A DNA stretch of 64,000 nt from Trichomonas vaginalis G3 (GCF_026262505.1 NC_067206.1:13822205-13886204), one strand, 5' to 3'; counted from the first letter of the stretch, positions 30,814 through 40,883 are shown. The notes: generated from the sequence alone by a model not told the origin. Numbers and translations: made by a program.

Positions 30814-31913
30814 ATGAAACATTGTTTAAAGTTCATTCAGAACCTAACCAATATGGAAACAAACCTACTTTTGTTTCTGCAGACTATGGAACTACAATGA
30901 GATGGGGTCATAAAGCTAATCCGGATAGGTGGTTCATAAACTTACAACCTCAATTCCAAGAAGTTGTAGACGCAATGGAAGTGAATGGTGAACCAGATAT
31001 AACTGGTATTTTCAGCGCGGCTTTAATGCCATTGAAAGATATGAAAGATGCAGATATTTTGGACCAGTATGAAATGAACATGGCTGATGGAAATATAACA
31101 CCTGACGTTCTAGAACATTTATCTCAAAGAACTACACAGAACCATAGAGATGGTATATTTGGTGAAGAGTTTAGAAAGAAAGTTAGAGAGAGAGAAGGAA
31201 GAGAACCTATTGTACATGACCTTGCAAACGAAAGTTTGCAAAATGTCATAAAAACTTACTTTGCAGACAATGAACTGAGAAGGGATGAATATTTAAGAAA
31301 ACTCAAATGGACAGTACCAAATGAAATGTTAGTATTGAAAAACATGTTCCTTGACAAAATAAAACCAACTACAGAAATAAATGACGCAAGACTGAAACAT
31401 TGGGTAAAAGCTTTCCCATTCACAAAAGATATTATTGGTTACATGGAAAGAAAATCAGAATGGCTACAAAAACATATATTTGGAAACGAGCTTATTCCAT
31501 ATGGACAAGTTCTGTTTGAAGAGCTTGAACCGGAAACTCAGGAAAGAGTCATGCAAACAATACGCGAAGACTCAAATACAAACTATGACAAAATCTTTCT
31601 AGGATATAGGTTACCTGAGATGGGCGACCAGAGCCCAAAGGCAAAAAGGACATGGGAAATTTACAACATACTAGGTGAACATGAGGCAAAGATGCAACAA
31701 CTTGAAGCAGAGGGCAAGTTACCAAAAGCGACACCAAAGAAGAAGAGAAGAGTAGAACAAAGTGAAAGTAGTGAAGAAGTAACTTCATCTAGTGAAAGTA
31801 GTGGCAATGAAGGAAAAGAAGAGTTAAAACTCAGTCAGGAAGAAAATAAAGCTTGGTCCGAGTGGGTTCTATTATGCACTAAATTCAACTATTCTATATT
31901 TTTACCCATATGA
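30814..31913 (+). pseudogene. NLS-bearing Maverick protein of M2, unknown family
   Basis: A helical protein of about 350 residues (LFKVHSEPNQYGNKPTFVSA near the start, RWGHKANPDRWFINLQPQ). Near the C terminus PKKKRRV, almost the SV40 large-T nuclear signal, is followed by a Ser/Glu tail. It may enter the nucleus, as fits an element replicating there. Placed between the coiled-coil and capsid-like genes. The true N terminus and the extreme C terminus are uncertain; it may be broken once. Confidence 0.5.
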
Positions 31914-33475
31914 AATGTACGCCGCTCAGAATATAACGCCAACAGTTTTGGATGCCATGAACGGAAATGTTTCCGAATGGTATAACGAATGCGACAATGC
32001 ATTAGAAGGTCAGAAATAGTTCTGGAACTTACGAATATACAACTGCTGTTTCTTATGGAAACGTAGGTGAGTTTGGAGAAGGTTCTTCAACAACAGTAGA
32101 TATTGCTTGCGACAGGTTTCATATTATTTCTATTGACAACTCATTCTTATACGTGGAACAAGACATTGAAATAAAACCTTTCTGCCAAGTTGTCTGACAA
32201 GAAAGGTTGCAATGGAATTTTCTATGTCGGATACCAATATGCTCCAGAAGTTTTCATGGGATATAAGATATATTCTAACTCTGACTTAGTTCAAACAGTA
32301 ACATGGCAAACTATGAATGGTTCGCTTTGAGAAACTCAGTACAACCACAAGCTAGAGAACAAACAGACCAGTATGCAACTATTGAGAAAATAAGAAGACT
32401 TGACCCTAACGTTCCAGGAGTTTATGTTAACCTTTCTGGTTCAGATGGAACTGCTGCCACTAAAGTAAAACTGAAATTAGAGTTCCTTTGTCATCTTTCA
32501 TCTTCAGGTTTTTAGATACTTGCAAACTGGGCAGGAAAAATTTCTATTGAACTTACTCAAGCAAAATAACTTAGTCATTGCACCAACACAACCCATTCAC
32601 TATTACAGACGTAAAGGGAACAAATCAAACGCATTCGCGAATTTTGCAAGACAAAGTTGACTTAGACTTTGGTTTCTCAAACCTCAACACTGAAGTAAAC
32701 TATTATTTCAATGCTGCTGGAGATGCTTGGGACCCAGTTAAGTTCACATGCGAAAAATTTGAATGCAAGAGATAGAAAGCAGACTTGCAGTCATATGTTT
32801 GGACCCAGATATTTCAAATGCTTTAGTTGCCAATATATTGCAGTTCCACTTATGTTCCTATACACCAAATATCTGTCAAAGACTTTGCAGGTGAGTTGGA
32901 AACAAAATCCAGGAGCCGCAGGTGCAAGAACAGATATTGCTTTAACAACTGCAATGAAATGCAGATACTATGTTTGTACTGTTCAGACGAACTATAAATG
33001 ACTATTCTTGTTTCTACAACCCTGGTATTAAATATCATATAAACATAGATGGCAAATATTATCCAAGAGAAGAATATTCTACAGTTGAGGATATGAGGTA
33101 TACAACTTGACATTAGATGCTATGAACTTTAACAACAACTTCACAACAACTATTAACCTGAAATGCAAAGTTCTATTATGCCATATGTGAAAGTATGGAC
33201 TCATACAGGAGGTCAAAAAACTCAATATACAAATGGAGACCGTTCAAACTTTTGGCTTGGCATTCCATTTGCTGACTCAGAAGACTTTATGGGTGGTATT
33301 TCAACTGTTGGTACAGTTCAAATACAATATACTGGTGACAGAGACGGTCCAGATGAATTGAGAGCAAAGAAGTTTACAAAACCAATAGCACTTTTCACGG
33401 AAGATGCTCTTTTGAAGATTCGTTCGATGAAACCTGCTGGGCTCCTCAGATTGGCATAACGACAGCTTCCATCGA
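31850..33475 (+). pseudogene. Probable major capsid-like gene of M2 (heavily broken)
   Basis: The remnant has long beta-strand-like stretches, for example DLDFGFSNLNTEVNYYFNAA near 32670 and WLGIPFADSEDFMGGIST near 33260. Size (about 500 codons), position between the coiled-coil and penton-like genes, and beta-rich composition fit the double-jelly-roll capsid protein of Polintons; the fold cannot be proven here. Many breaks, of the order of ten. Confidence 0.45.
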
Positions 33476-33479
33476 GCAG

Positions 33480-33830
33480 ATTTTGGTAGCATGTAGTAAG
33501 TTGTTCTTGAACTGACTTCTCTCCGTCAAATATTGACAGTACGCCAGTTTTGACATAATATTGTAATATAAACTTTCCTTTAGTAATATCGGTCAGTTTT
33601 GAAGTTATATTTTTGTCTGTTCAAGAACTTTCACCATTTCAGTTATATCAACTTTCTTTGCTTTATGAAAATATTTAGGTTCAGCAAAGACTGCTATTCT
33701 ATAACATTTTCCATTGTTTTGTGTAAGAACTATTCTGTCAATGTATTTGTATTGTTTGTGAGTATAAACTTTGTTCTGCTTCAATTCAATAAGATTCCGA
33801 ATACGTCTCTTTTATTCTAAGTAAAATGTC
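33480..33830 (-). pseudogene. Small M2 gene remnant, minus strand
   Basis: A Lys/Tyr-rich remnant (KVYTHKQYKYIDRIVLTQNN). No family recognised; broken. Confidence 0.3.
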
Positions 33831-34380
33831 ATTTCCGAAAAATAGAAGCATAAGTGTTTCAAAGGTTTAATGGCGGTGGCAGATGTGAAGTTAAATTCAC
33901 CAACTCAAACAAACAGTCAAAGTGTTATTGTCAATGTCAAAGACAGAGATGTTGAAGTGGGGAACCATACGAAGACGAAGATGGTATAACAATTGTTCCT
34001 GTAAAAGAACCAACATATCCTGAAGTTAACAGAGACTTAAGTTCTGTGCAGATATTCGAACGATACCAACAACTGAAAGACAAACTTCAAACTCAGGAGA
34101 AGATTTGTCAAGCTTTAAGTATAGTTAAACTTGGTCGAACACAACCCTGTAAAAGTGAACTCATATGTCATTGCACCTCATGAAGTTTTGAAAGAACTAT
34201 TGAAACTTTTGACAGGGCAGACGATAAAACATCAAAAAATAGAACCGACATTAGTTGCTGTGGTGTTTCATATAATGTCATTGACAAGATATACGTTATG
34301 AAAGGAGGTGAAACGTTGAACTTAAAATATAGTTTCCAGACGTTAGAAAAAATTTTGACGACCACAACATTTCATTAAAA
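33830..34380 (+). pseudogene. M2 gene remnant, possible relative of the M1 gene at 10982
   Basis: A polar N-terminal region (SPTQTNSQSVIVNVKDRDVE) followed by helical text. Position next to the penton-like gene and overall design recall the 213-aa M1 protein, but the similarity is weak. Several breaks. Confidence 0.3.
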
Positions 34381-34396
34381 TTTATTTGCTAAGTAA

Positions 34397-34501
34397 ATGG
34401 CAGAAGACATAATGGTTTATACTATTACGACTAAAAACCCTGAGTCATATAATTCTATAACAACAAACTTACAAGTCCTCAAGGACGATATTGTAAACTA
34501 A
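34397..34501 (+). CDS. Small M2 ORF, 34 aa
   Basis: ATG to stop (MAEDIMVYTITTKNPESYNS), directly before the penton-like gene. It could be a small gene or the start of a broken one. Confidence 0.3.
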   Translation: MAEDIMVYTITTKNPESYNSITTNLQVLKDDIVN

Positions 34502-34512
34502 CCTGAAACACA

Positions 34513-35190
34513 ATGACGACTAAAGCCTGTTTTGCTCTTTTGACACCAGAAGACTTTATTGTTGTGAATGGTAAAAATACTCCTTTGAAGATACTTACTC
34601 AGATATACCACACAGGTTTTGTTGACTTATTTAATACTTTAAGTACGGGTGTAACATGTGCTGGCAACTAGAGCAGGTTTCATTATGTTTGGATGTCCGA
34701 CTGAGTTTACTATAAACGATATGAGCTATAATACAAAACTTATTTCTGGTTTTTACTACCAACAGTTTCCTATAACAGGAAAAGGTGTCATACAAGGAAT
34801 GTCTATTCCATTGACATTAAGCACACCAATCTTATATTGTTTCAAACTTAGGTTCAAAGTGTTATTCGAATGTCGACAGAAACTATTATGACCAAAAGAT
34901 ACTTATGCGTATAAACAATACTTTCTCTGCTGGTTTGCCTATTGTTCATTCGAATGCAGAATTTTCAACCTTAGTGAACTCAAACACTTTGGCAAGTATA
35001 ACGTTGACATTATTGACGCAAACTTTGTTCCTGTAAAACTTTTATGTCCTATGTATTTGTCAATGACGGCAGAAAGTTTCGAATTGGAAGATGCAACTGG
35101 TGAAGTATTGTATTACAAGAACAACTTCAACAACAAATAGCTCAAGAACAACAAATGCAACAAATGGAACAACAAAGTCAAGAATAAAAA
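34513..35190 (+). pseudogene. Penton/minor-capsid-like gene of M2 (broken)
   Basis: Starts MTTKACFALLTPEDFIVVNG; the end carries ITLTLIDANFVPVKLLCPM, shared with the M1 gene at 9953-10690, then a Gln/Asn-rich tail. Beta-rich and in the expected place for a minor capsid gene. Several breaks. Confidence 0.45.
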
Positions 35191-35214
35191 AATATATTTT
35201 TTATTTTTATAAAA

Positions 35215-36443
35215 ATGTACAGAATAGATGTTTCAGATTTTTATGACTTCCAAGCATTCAGAAATATGTGTCCATTTAGAGACTATAACAAAGCAGTCGA
35301 GAATTTGAAACGTTTAGTCATTTATGTTGACTCTGCCCCAGAATGTTATGTCATGAAAGAATGGGATGTTGTCTTTAACAAACCAAGAGCAACAATAGTG
35401 TCTGAAAAGAATGTAGACAGAAACTTAAGAAAATAAAAGTTGTACAAGTTGGAATGAAGATGTTAGATGCTTGGGATATCTTATTGTCAAGTTAGAAGAT
35501 TTTTCAGTTCGAGGTATAAAGTTCTATACACCTTCTCCAAACTTCTATTCTATCTTCACTGGATATAAATATGAACAAGTAGAATGGAAAGAAAATATTA
35601 TAGACTTGGTTAGACCATGTCAAAGAAATTATATGCAATGGAAACGAAAAGGTTTATGAGTATATCTTATGTTGGTTTGCAAATATCTTACAACATCCAA
35701 GTGCTAAAAATGAAACTGCTCTCATTATAATTGGAAAACAAGGAACAGGTAAGACACATTCTTTACAGATATCTTATGCAAACTGTTAGAAGGTTATTCG
35801 AACCCTAATATGACAAACTTAGAAAACATCTGTGGTAAGTTTAACTCTCAATAGAGAATATGAAACTTATAGTTTGCAATGAACTTCAAAGTATAGATAC
35901 AACAAAGTTTTGAACTCAGATGCTTTGAAGAGTCTTATAACAGACAAAGTTGGAGTTGTTGAAAGAAAGTATAAAGACCAAAGAGTTTGTGAAAATGTTG
36001 CAAACTTCATTATGGTTTCAAACCAATGCTGTTCCGATGAAGTTAGAAAGTTCTGACAGAAGATATTTAGTTGTCAGAACGTCAGATTCTCATATGCAAG
36101 ATACAGAATATTTTGACGACTTAGCAGAAACTTTGACATCTGACTTTTACAACCACTTTTCTCATATTTCATGACATTAGATATTTCTAAGTTCAATCCA
36201 AGACAAATTCCACATACCGAAGAGAGACAAACATTGTTAGAAGCAAACAAGAGTGTATATGAACTGTTCATAGAAGAAAGCGACTTTGAGTGTTTAGATG
36301 AAAAGTCTTTATATGATGAATATAAACAATATTGTCAAGAATATGGTTATATGGCAGCGTCTAAACGTACATTCTTGGCAAATGTCAAAAGTCTTTTAGA
36401 CGTACAGAATGGTGTATATACAAAGAAAAATTTTTCTGAGTAA
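35215..36443 (+). pseudogene. Superfamily 3 (D5-like) helicase gene of M2 (broken)
   Basis: The remnant contains the Walker A motif IIGKQGTGKT near 35735, a Walker-B-like MKLIVCNELQS near 35870, and a later sensor-type segment (NFIMVSNQCCSD). These are the A, B and C motifs of viral SF3 helicases such as poxvirus D5 and virophage primase-helicases. The C-terminal part (YDEYKQYCQEYGYMAASKRT) is the winged-helix-like tail common to this family. Several breaks. Confidence 0.6.
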
Positions 36444-36479
36444 ATTTTAAAAAAAAATATTTTTTATCCGATAGAAAAG

Positions 36480-36850
36480 ATGACGAAATTCATCTCAGTA
36501 AACAAGTACATGTCAGGACTTAAAGAAGAACTAGACCCATTCACATATTTGAATGTTTACTTCTACCATTTTGAAAAGTCTTCATTCAGCAAAGTTTGGA
36601 ACATCGAACCCGTTAAGTTTGCTATTGTGACTAAAAATGGTGCGAAATTTGAAGACTTAGACATAGAAGGTTTGTTAACAGTCAAAGAAAGTTTTGACAG
36701 AAGGTCTCAAACCTTAAAGAAGGCAAAGCATACAAACTTGTTATACTTATGAACCAAGAAGACAGACGACTATGAAATATTATGAGTCTAAAGTTGTAGA
36801 AGTTCAAGGTAAATTGGGTAAAAGATTTTAGAGTCTAAGCCAGTGTTTAC
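36480..36850 (+). pseudogene. Hypothetical M2 gene remnant
   Basis: Starts MTKFISVNKYMSGLKEELDP after an AT-rich promoter-like gap. A single folded-looking domain, family unknown. It may be an ssDNA-binding or accessory replication protein because it follows the helicase, but no motif supports this. Broken. Confidence 0.35.
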
Positions 36851-36899
36851 TCCTAAAGAGGAAGAGAACATTGACATGACCCAGAAATGTTCTAAAAAT

Positions 36900-37363
36900 A
36901 AAATTTTTATTTTTACATGTCATAGCTCCCCTTCTCTGGAACTGGTTCAGGTTCTTTCTTCTCTTCTTCTTTTTTCTCTTTCTTTTCTTTCTTCTTCTTT
37001 TCTGGTGGTGAGACGTCAAATTTTCTCAGAACCATATTTATGTAAAAGTTCTTTGTCCTTTAATAGCTCATCTATTCTGTTTTCTATTTCATTCTTCAAG
37101 AACACCGCATATGTCTTCTTTGCATTCTAAGAACTTTTGTTGGACTTCATCTTTCCAATCGGCGTCATCTCTGTCAAACAAGTCTGTCATTGACAAATTT
37201 TAAGACTGCTACTTTGTAATGTTTATGGTTCTTGTCATATTCCAGAAACAGAACTTTAGAAAAATTCACCTTCTTGTTTACACTATGTAAGATTTTATGG
37301 TCGACAGATGTTTGCTGTCAAAAAGTTTGTCTCGAATATAGATAGCGAAATCGCTAGACATTT
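36900..37363 (-). pseudogene. Lys-rich-tailed M2 gene remnant
   Basis: The start near 37363 (MSSDFAIYIRDKLFDSKHLS) is divergent from the ATPase; the tail is a long Lys/Arg run (about 20 basic residues near 36960-37005). Unknown family; broken. Confidence 0.4.
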
Positions 37364-37397
37364 TCTAAAAGATAAAAATTTTAATTTTTCTAAAAAT

Positions 37398-38272
37398 ATG
37401 TTAGAAAAAAAGTTTGCTGACATTGACAAGAAATTGAGAATGTTTTAAACAAGAACAAGAGGAAGTTAGAAAATGCTCAGATAAAGCCTATACATGAAAA
37501 GTTCTTATTTGCTCAGAATGGTATAACAGGTCTAATTGCACCACCTGGGTCTGGTAAGACTTTCACTTATCTTAAAATGGCTGCACAACAACAAGAACTA
37601 GATGAGAAGAACCCATTCTATGAGTTAGTAGTCATTTGTAGTACTTCTGGTCAATTTGACCAAACCGTCAATTCGTTCAAAGATATTATAAAGAAGTCTA
37701 AGTTAGTATGTATAAAGGATACTGAGTTGTTAGATTGGATAAAGAAGTACCAAAGAAGAGTTTTGAAGTATAATGCTATAAATGAGTATATAAATTCTAA
37801 GTTCAAAGTCCCTAATGAGGAAATGCAGAGAATATTAGAAAAGAAACACTTCAGAAACAAACAGAAAGAGATAGAATACATTTCGAAGAAATTGCAATCT
37901 TACGATTGGAAGACTTACCCTCATAGATGTCTTCTTATTTTAGATGATTTCGCCTCTCATCCTTTGTTAAAGAACAGAGAACAAGATATGTGTCGAATTC
38001 TTAAGAAGCTCAGACACTTTAACATCTCAGTTGTCATTTGTGTACAGACAGCAAAGAGTTTAAGTAAGGATGTTAAAAGAATACTTACTGACATAATACT
38101 TTTCCCCGGATTGTCCGAAGACGATTTCATGAAACTTATGAAAGAGTCCATGGCAGGTAAGTTTGACAGACATGAACTATGGGAGAAGTACAAAGTCATA
38201 CAAGACCCTCATACTTCTTTCAGAATTCATATCTACGCAAACAAAGTTCAAATTATAAAAAGTCAAGCTTGA
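37398..38272 (+). pseudogene. A32/FtsK-HerA-type packaging ATPase of M2
   Basis: Walker A GLIAPPGSGKT near 37535, Walker B LLILDDFASH near 37940, and the shared C-terminal ILFPGLSEDDFMKL. Same fold and length as the M1 ATPase but low sequence identity, so M1 and M2 belong to different lineages. Most of the gene reads through (231 codons); probably one break. Confidence 0.8.
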
Positions 38273-38288
38273 AAAATAAAGAGTGCAT

Positions 38289-39095
38289 CTACCCTACTTG
38301 TTTGAAGTTGTCAAAATACTCTGTTATTTTTTCCTTTAACAATGACAAATCTTCTTTGAATGTAAGTATTGTACAACCTTTAATATCATAGTGTGTTTGA
38401 GGTAACGTATCTTGAACTATTTGTTTCACATCTTCATTTGGGGTCATTGAAATCGGTAAGTTTTCGCGATAGAACCAATTTCTGTCAGATTTGTAAATCT
38501 TAGCAAGGTCGTAAAAGCTTTTGTTGTTTCTTCTGACTAAATGCAACATAACCATATCTCTGTCTTCTTCTTTCTCCAACTCTTCAGTATAAATCATATA
38601 CTTATAGTTCTTTTCCTTTCCTTTTGGTACCGAACGTGGTATTCTTTTCTGAATGCTTTTGTCTTTTGCTTGAAGTTTCTTTTCCATCTCTTCGCGTTCT
38701 GCTTTATATAGTTCATCTAACATCATGAAAATATAACAAGCATAACGAGGTGAAGCCCACATTGCTACAGCATTTACTAAAAGTCTATGAACATAATATC
38801 CTTTCAAACCAGGAGCCAAATTCTTGCGATTTTCGTACGGAATCTCTTCTCTCGGTTTTCCGAGGGAAGCAATCATATGAGGAAATTCTTCTAAAAGTTC
38901 TTTTGTCTGTTGGTTTTCAAACCAATGATATGCTTGCTTTGTAGAACGAAGAGCATTCAAAATACTTTGCATTTGGTACATATCGTCTTTGACTGAACGA
39001 ATGAGACGTAACTGTTTGTTATACTGTATGTACTCGTATTCTTCATTTATAGCTTCATGGACTATAACTGTTGTTGTGTTCTCTGTTGTTGACAT
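38289..39095 (-). CDS. KilA-N domain protein of M2, 268 aa
   Basis: The start MSTTENTTTVIVHEAINEEY is chosen over an ATG 6 codons upstream that lies in the promoter box. KilA-N core at residues about 105-140 (YYVHRLLVNAVAMWASPRYA, then CYIFMMLDELY), basic linker (RIPRSVPKGKEKN), C-terminal domain with VMLHLVRRNNKSFYDLAKIY and a terminal amphipathic helix. About 80% identical at DNA level to the M1 copy in the shared parts. It carries an extra 7-residue segment (about SLGKPRE) where M1 has none. Likely DNA-binding regulator. Confidence 0.75.
   Translation of the reverse strand: MSTTENTTTVIVHEAINEEYEYIQYNKQLRLIRSVKDDMYQMQSILNALRSTKQAYHWFENQQTKELLEEFPHMIASLGKPREEIPYENRKNLAPGLKGYYVHRLLVNAVAMWASPRYACYIFMMLDELYKAEREEMEKKLQAKDKSIQKRIPRSVPKGKEKNYKYMIYTEELEKEEDRDMVMLHLVRRNNKSFYDLAKIYKSDRNWFYRENLPISMTPNEDVKQIVQDTLPQTHYDIKGCTILTFKEDLSLLKEKITEYFDNFKQVG
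38851..38870. repeat. Mini-hairpin, in frame in the M2 KilA-N gene
   Basis: CTCGG-TTTT-CCGAG. It encodes part of a 7-residue insert absent from the M1 paralog, so the M1 gene is the empty site. Confidence 0.55.
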
Positions 39096-39165
39096 ATCTG
39101 TCTTTACATACAAAATAAAAAAATAAATAAAAATAAAACTAACTTTATTTTTTCTATCTTAAGGA
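39096..39165 (-). promoter_or_regulatory. Maverick promoter box upstream of KilA-N
   Basis: The same block as at 5436-5490: TTTTGTATG close to the ATG, preceded by TTATTTTTATTTATTTTTTT and AAAGTTAG. A third full copy precedes the 40394 start. Confidence 0.6.
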
Positions 39166-39206
39166 AATTCATGATTTTTGTGCTGAATTCAATAAAAATA
39201 ATGTTT

Positions 39207-39255
39207 AGGTGAAGAGGTGAGATTTCACCTGTTTTTTCACCTCTTTTTTCACCTC
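39207..39255. repeat. GGTGA-type intergenic palindrome (copy 4)
   Basis: GGTGAGATTTCACC core followed by two spaced TTTTTTCACC repeats. It lies in a direct duplication of about 50 bp whose second copy is at 39370. Confidence 0.85.
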
Positions 39256-39396
39256 ATTTCTACCCCAGTTATTTTATAAACGTTTTACATGGTAAACGTT
39301 ATTTTTTAAGTTTTGTGAAAACTCAACGGTTTGACACATGCCCTAAAAATTATTTTACTCAGAATTTTGTTGCTGAATTCAATAAAAATAATGTTT

Positions 39397-39443
39397 AGGT
39401 GAAGAGGTGAGATTTCACCTCTTTTTTCACCTAATTTTTCACC
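39397..39443. repeat. GGTGA-type intergenic palindrome (copy 5)
   Basis: Nearly identical to copy 4, just beyond the stop codon of the 39453 gene. Between copies 4 and 5 is a fragment that repeats the gene's own tail sequence (GCGTTTTACATG). Confidence 0.85.
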
Positions 39444-39452
39444 CCAGTTATT

Positions 39453-40394
39453 TTATAAGCGTTTTACATGAATTGTACGATGTATATTTGAAATCCTAAA
39501 CAATTTCGTAGCTTCTATTTCTTCTTTTAGTACATCGAATGTTTTAACAATGCCGAAGGTTTCTTTATACTTCTTCTTGACGTCAGATAAAAGGAAATCG
39601 TCAGCAGTTGGATAGTTTTTGTTCAGAAATGACAGCATGTCCATTTTATCTTCTGCTGGTTTCTCTGCCTCCCTCTTTAAATCTGCATAGTCGTTTCTCA
39701 TTCTTTCTATCTCTTTTACTGAATAGTTATATTTCCTAATTGCTGCTTTACATTTAGAACATTGCGGGTTCATTTTTGCGTTATATTCTGAAACCTTACC
39801 TGCTAAAACAACCAAGGCGTCAATGGTTTTCTTTAAATCTGAAGCGGTTGGTTTTATCTGTTCATTCCATACTTTACCTCTTCTATCTTTATCTCTTATC
39901 TGCCATACACATTTTGCAGCTAATGAAACAAAGTTGTCGTATGTCTTAAACTCCCCAGATTTATATATGTCAGAGATGTTCTTATATACCATGTCGCAAT
40001 CTTTGTCCATAACTTTATGGTTGCAATGATATCCTAGAAACTCATAATTTACCTTTCGTATGAATTTCTTAATTTCTACTGAGTCAGTTGCTTTGACTTC
40101 AATTTCGTCGAATTCAGGAATAGTTAGTTTTTGCTGATGAATTTCAGGTAGTTTAGGCAAATGGTCGATGAGGTCCTCCATTTCATAAAGATACTGTTCA
40201 TTTGTTTCATCTTTCGCACTACAGTCTAAATTACTTGTTAAAAGTTCTTGCTTTATCTTCTGGATTTCTGTTTCGAAAGTAAATGAAGAAGGAATGAAGC
40301 TTTTCATCTCTACTAACATAGATGTTGGATTCATGACTAACGAGTTTGGTGCTGTTGTTGTTTGAATTGTTGTTGTGCCGATTGTTGAAATCAT
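39453..40394 (-). CDS. Hypothetical Maverick protein, 313 aa
   Basis: A whole frame starting MISTIGTTTIQTTTAPNSLV. Low-complexity N terminus; helical middle with LGYHCNHKVMDKDCDMVYKN and later PQCSKCKAAIRKY, which supplies two Cys/His clusters that may bind zinc; coiled-coil-like stretch (RMRNDYADLKREAEKPAEDK); basic C terminus (FRISNIHRTIHVKRL). The M1 copy at 4480-5435 is closely similar. It always follows the KilA-N cassette, has its own promoter box and ends at a GGTGA palindrome. Function not recognised. Confidence 0.7.
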   Translation of the reverse strand: MISTIGTTTIQTTTAPNSLVMNPTSMLVEMKSFIPSSFTFETEIQKIKQELLTSNLDCSAKDETNEQYLYEMEDLIDHLPKLPEIHQQKLTIPEFDEIEVKATDSVEIKKFIRKVNYEFLGYHCNHKVMDKDCDMVYKNISDIYKSGEFKTYDNFVSLAAKCVWQIRDKDRRGKVWNEQIKPTASDLKKTIDALVVLAGKVSEYNAKMNPQCSKCKAAIRKYNYSVKEIERMRNDYADLKREAEKPAEDKMDMLSFLNKNYPTADDFLLSDVKKKYKETFGIVKTFDVLKEEIEATKLFRISNIHRTIHVKRL

Positions 40395-40477
40395 ATCTTA
40401 CATACGAAATAAAAAAATAAATAAAAATAAAACTAACTTTATTTTTTCTATCTTAAGGAAATTCATGAAAATTCAAG

Positions 40478-40528
40478 AGGGTGAAAAAACAGGTGAAAAA
40501 AGAGGTGAAATCTCACCTCTTCACCTAA
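40478..40528. repeat. GGTGA-type intergenic palindrome (copy 6)
   Basis: GGTGAAATCTCACC core with two GGTGAAAAAA repeats on the left. It lies between the promoter of the 40394 gene and the 3' end of the Pro/Gln-rich gene. Confidence 0.85.
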
Positions 40529-40529
40529 A

Positions 40530-40874
40530 TTATATTTTTTGGTCCGGGAACAACTTTCTCTCAATTGGAGCTGTAACATACTCTTTGCGTAAGCGGTTCA
40601 GACCTTCTTCGAAGTCTTGGTCTCTCTTCGATTGAGATTGGAATTGGAATTGTGGGGCAGGGTTTTGCATAAACATCCAAGGGTTGGGGAAGTAAGGCAT
40701 AGGCTGAGGAGGGTAGTTCGGGAAGCCTTGTGGTGGGTAGTAACCTTGAGGTGGAAATTGGTAGTAATTCGGAGGTACTTGCTGGAACTGAGGTTGCTGA
40801 GAAGACTGTTGTGGTTCTGCAGCTTTCGGTTCTTCTGGCTTTGGAAGGCATTCAGGAAGAGGAACGTCAGTCAT
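40530..40874 (-). CDS. Pro/Gln/Tyr-rich Maverick protein, 114 aa
   Basis: MTDVPLPECLPKPEEPKAAE, then a PPQGYYPPQGFPNYPP stretch, then a charged tail. Low complexity and disordered; resembles late-domain or scaffold-type tails in composition only. Whole frame, promoter region overlapping the 22-bp repeat array. Confidence 0.5.
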   Translation of the reverse strand: MTDVPLPECLPKPEEPKAAEPQQSSQQPQFQQVPPNYYQFPPQGYYPPQGFPNYPPQPMPYFPNPWMFMQNPAPQFQFQSQSKRDQDFEEGLNRLRKEYVTAPIERKLFPDQKI

Positions 40875-40883
40875 CCGTTTGTG

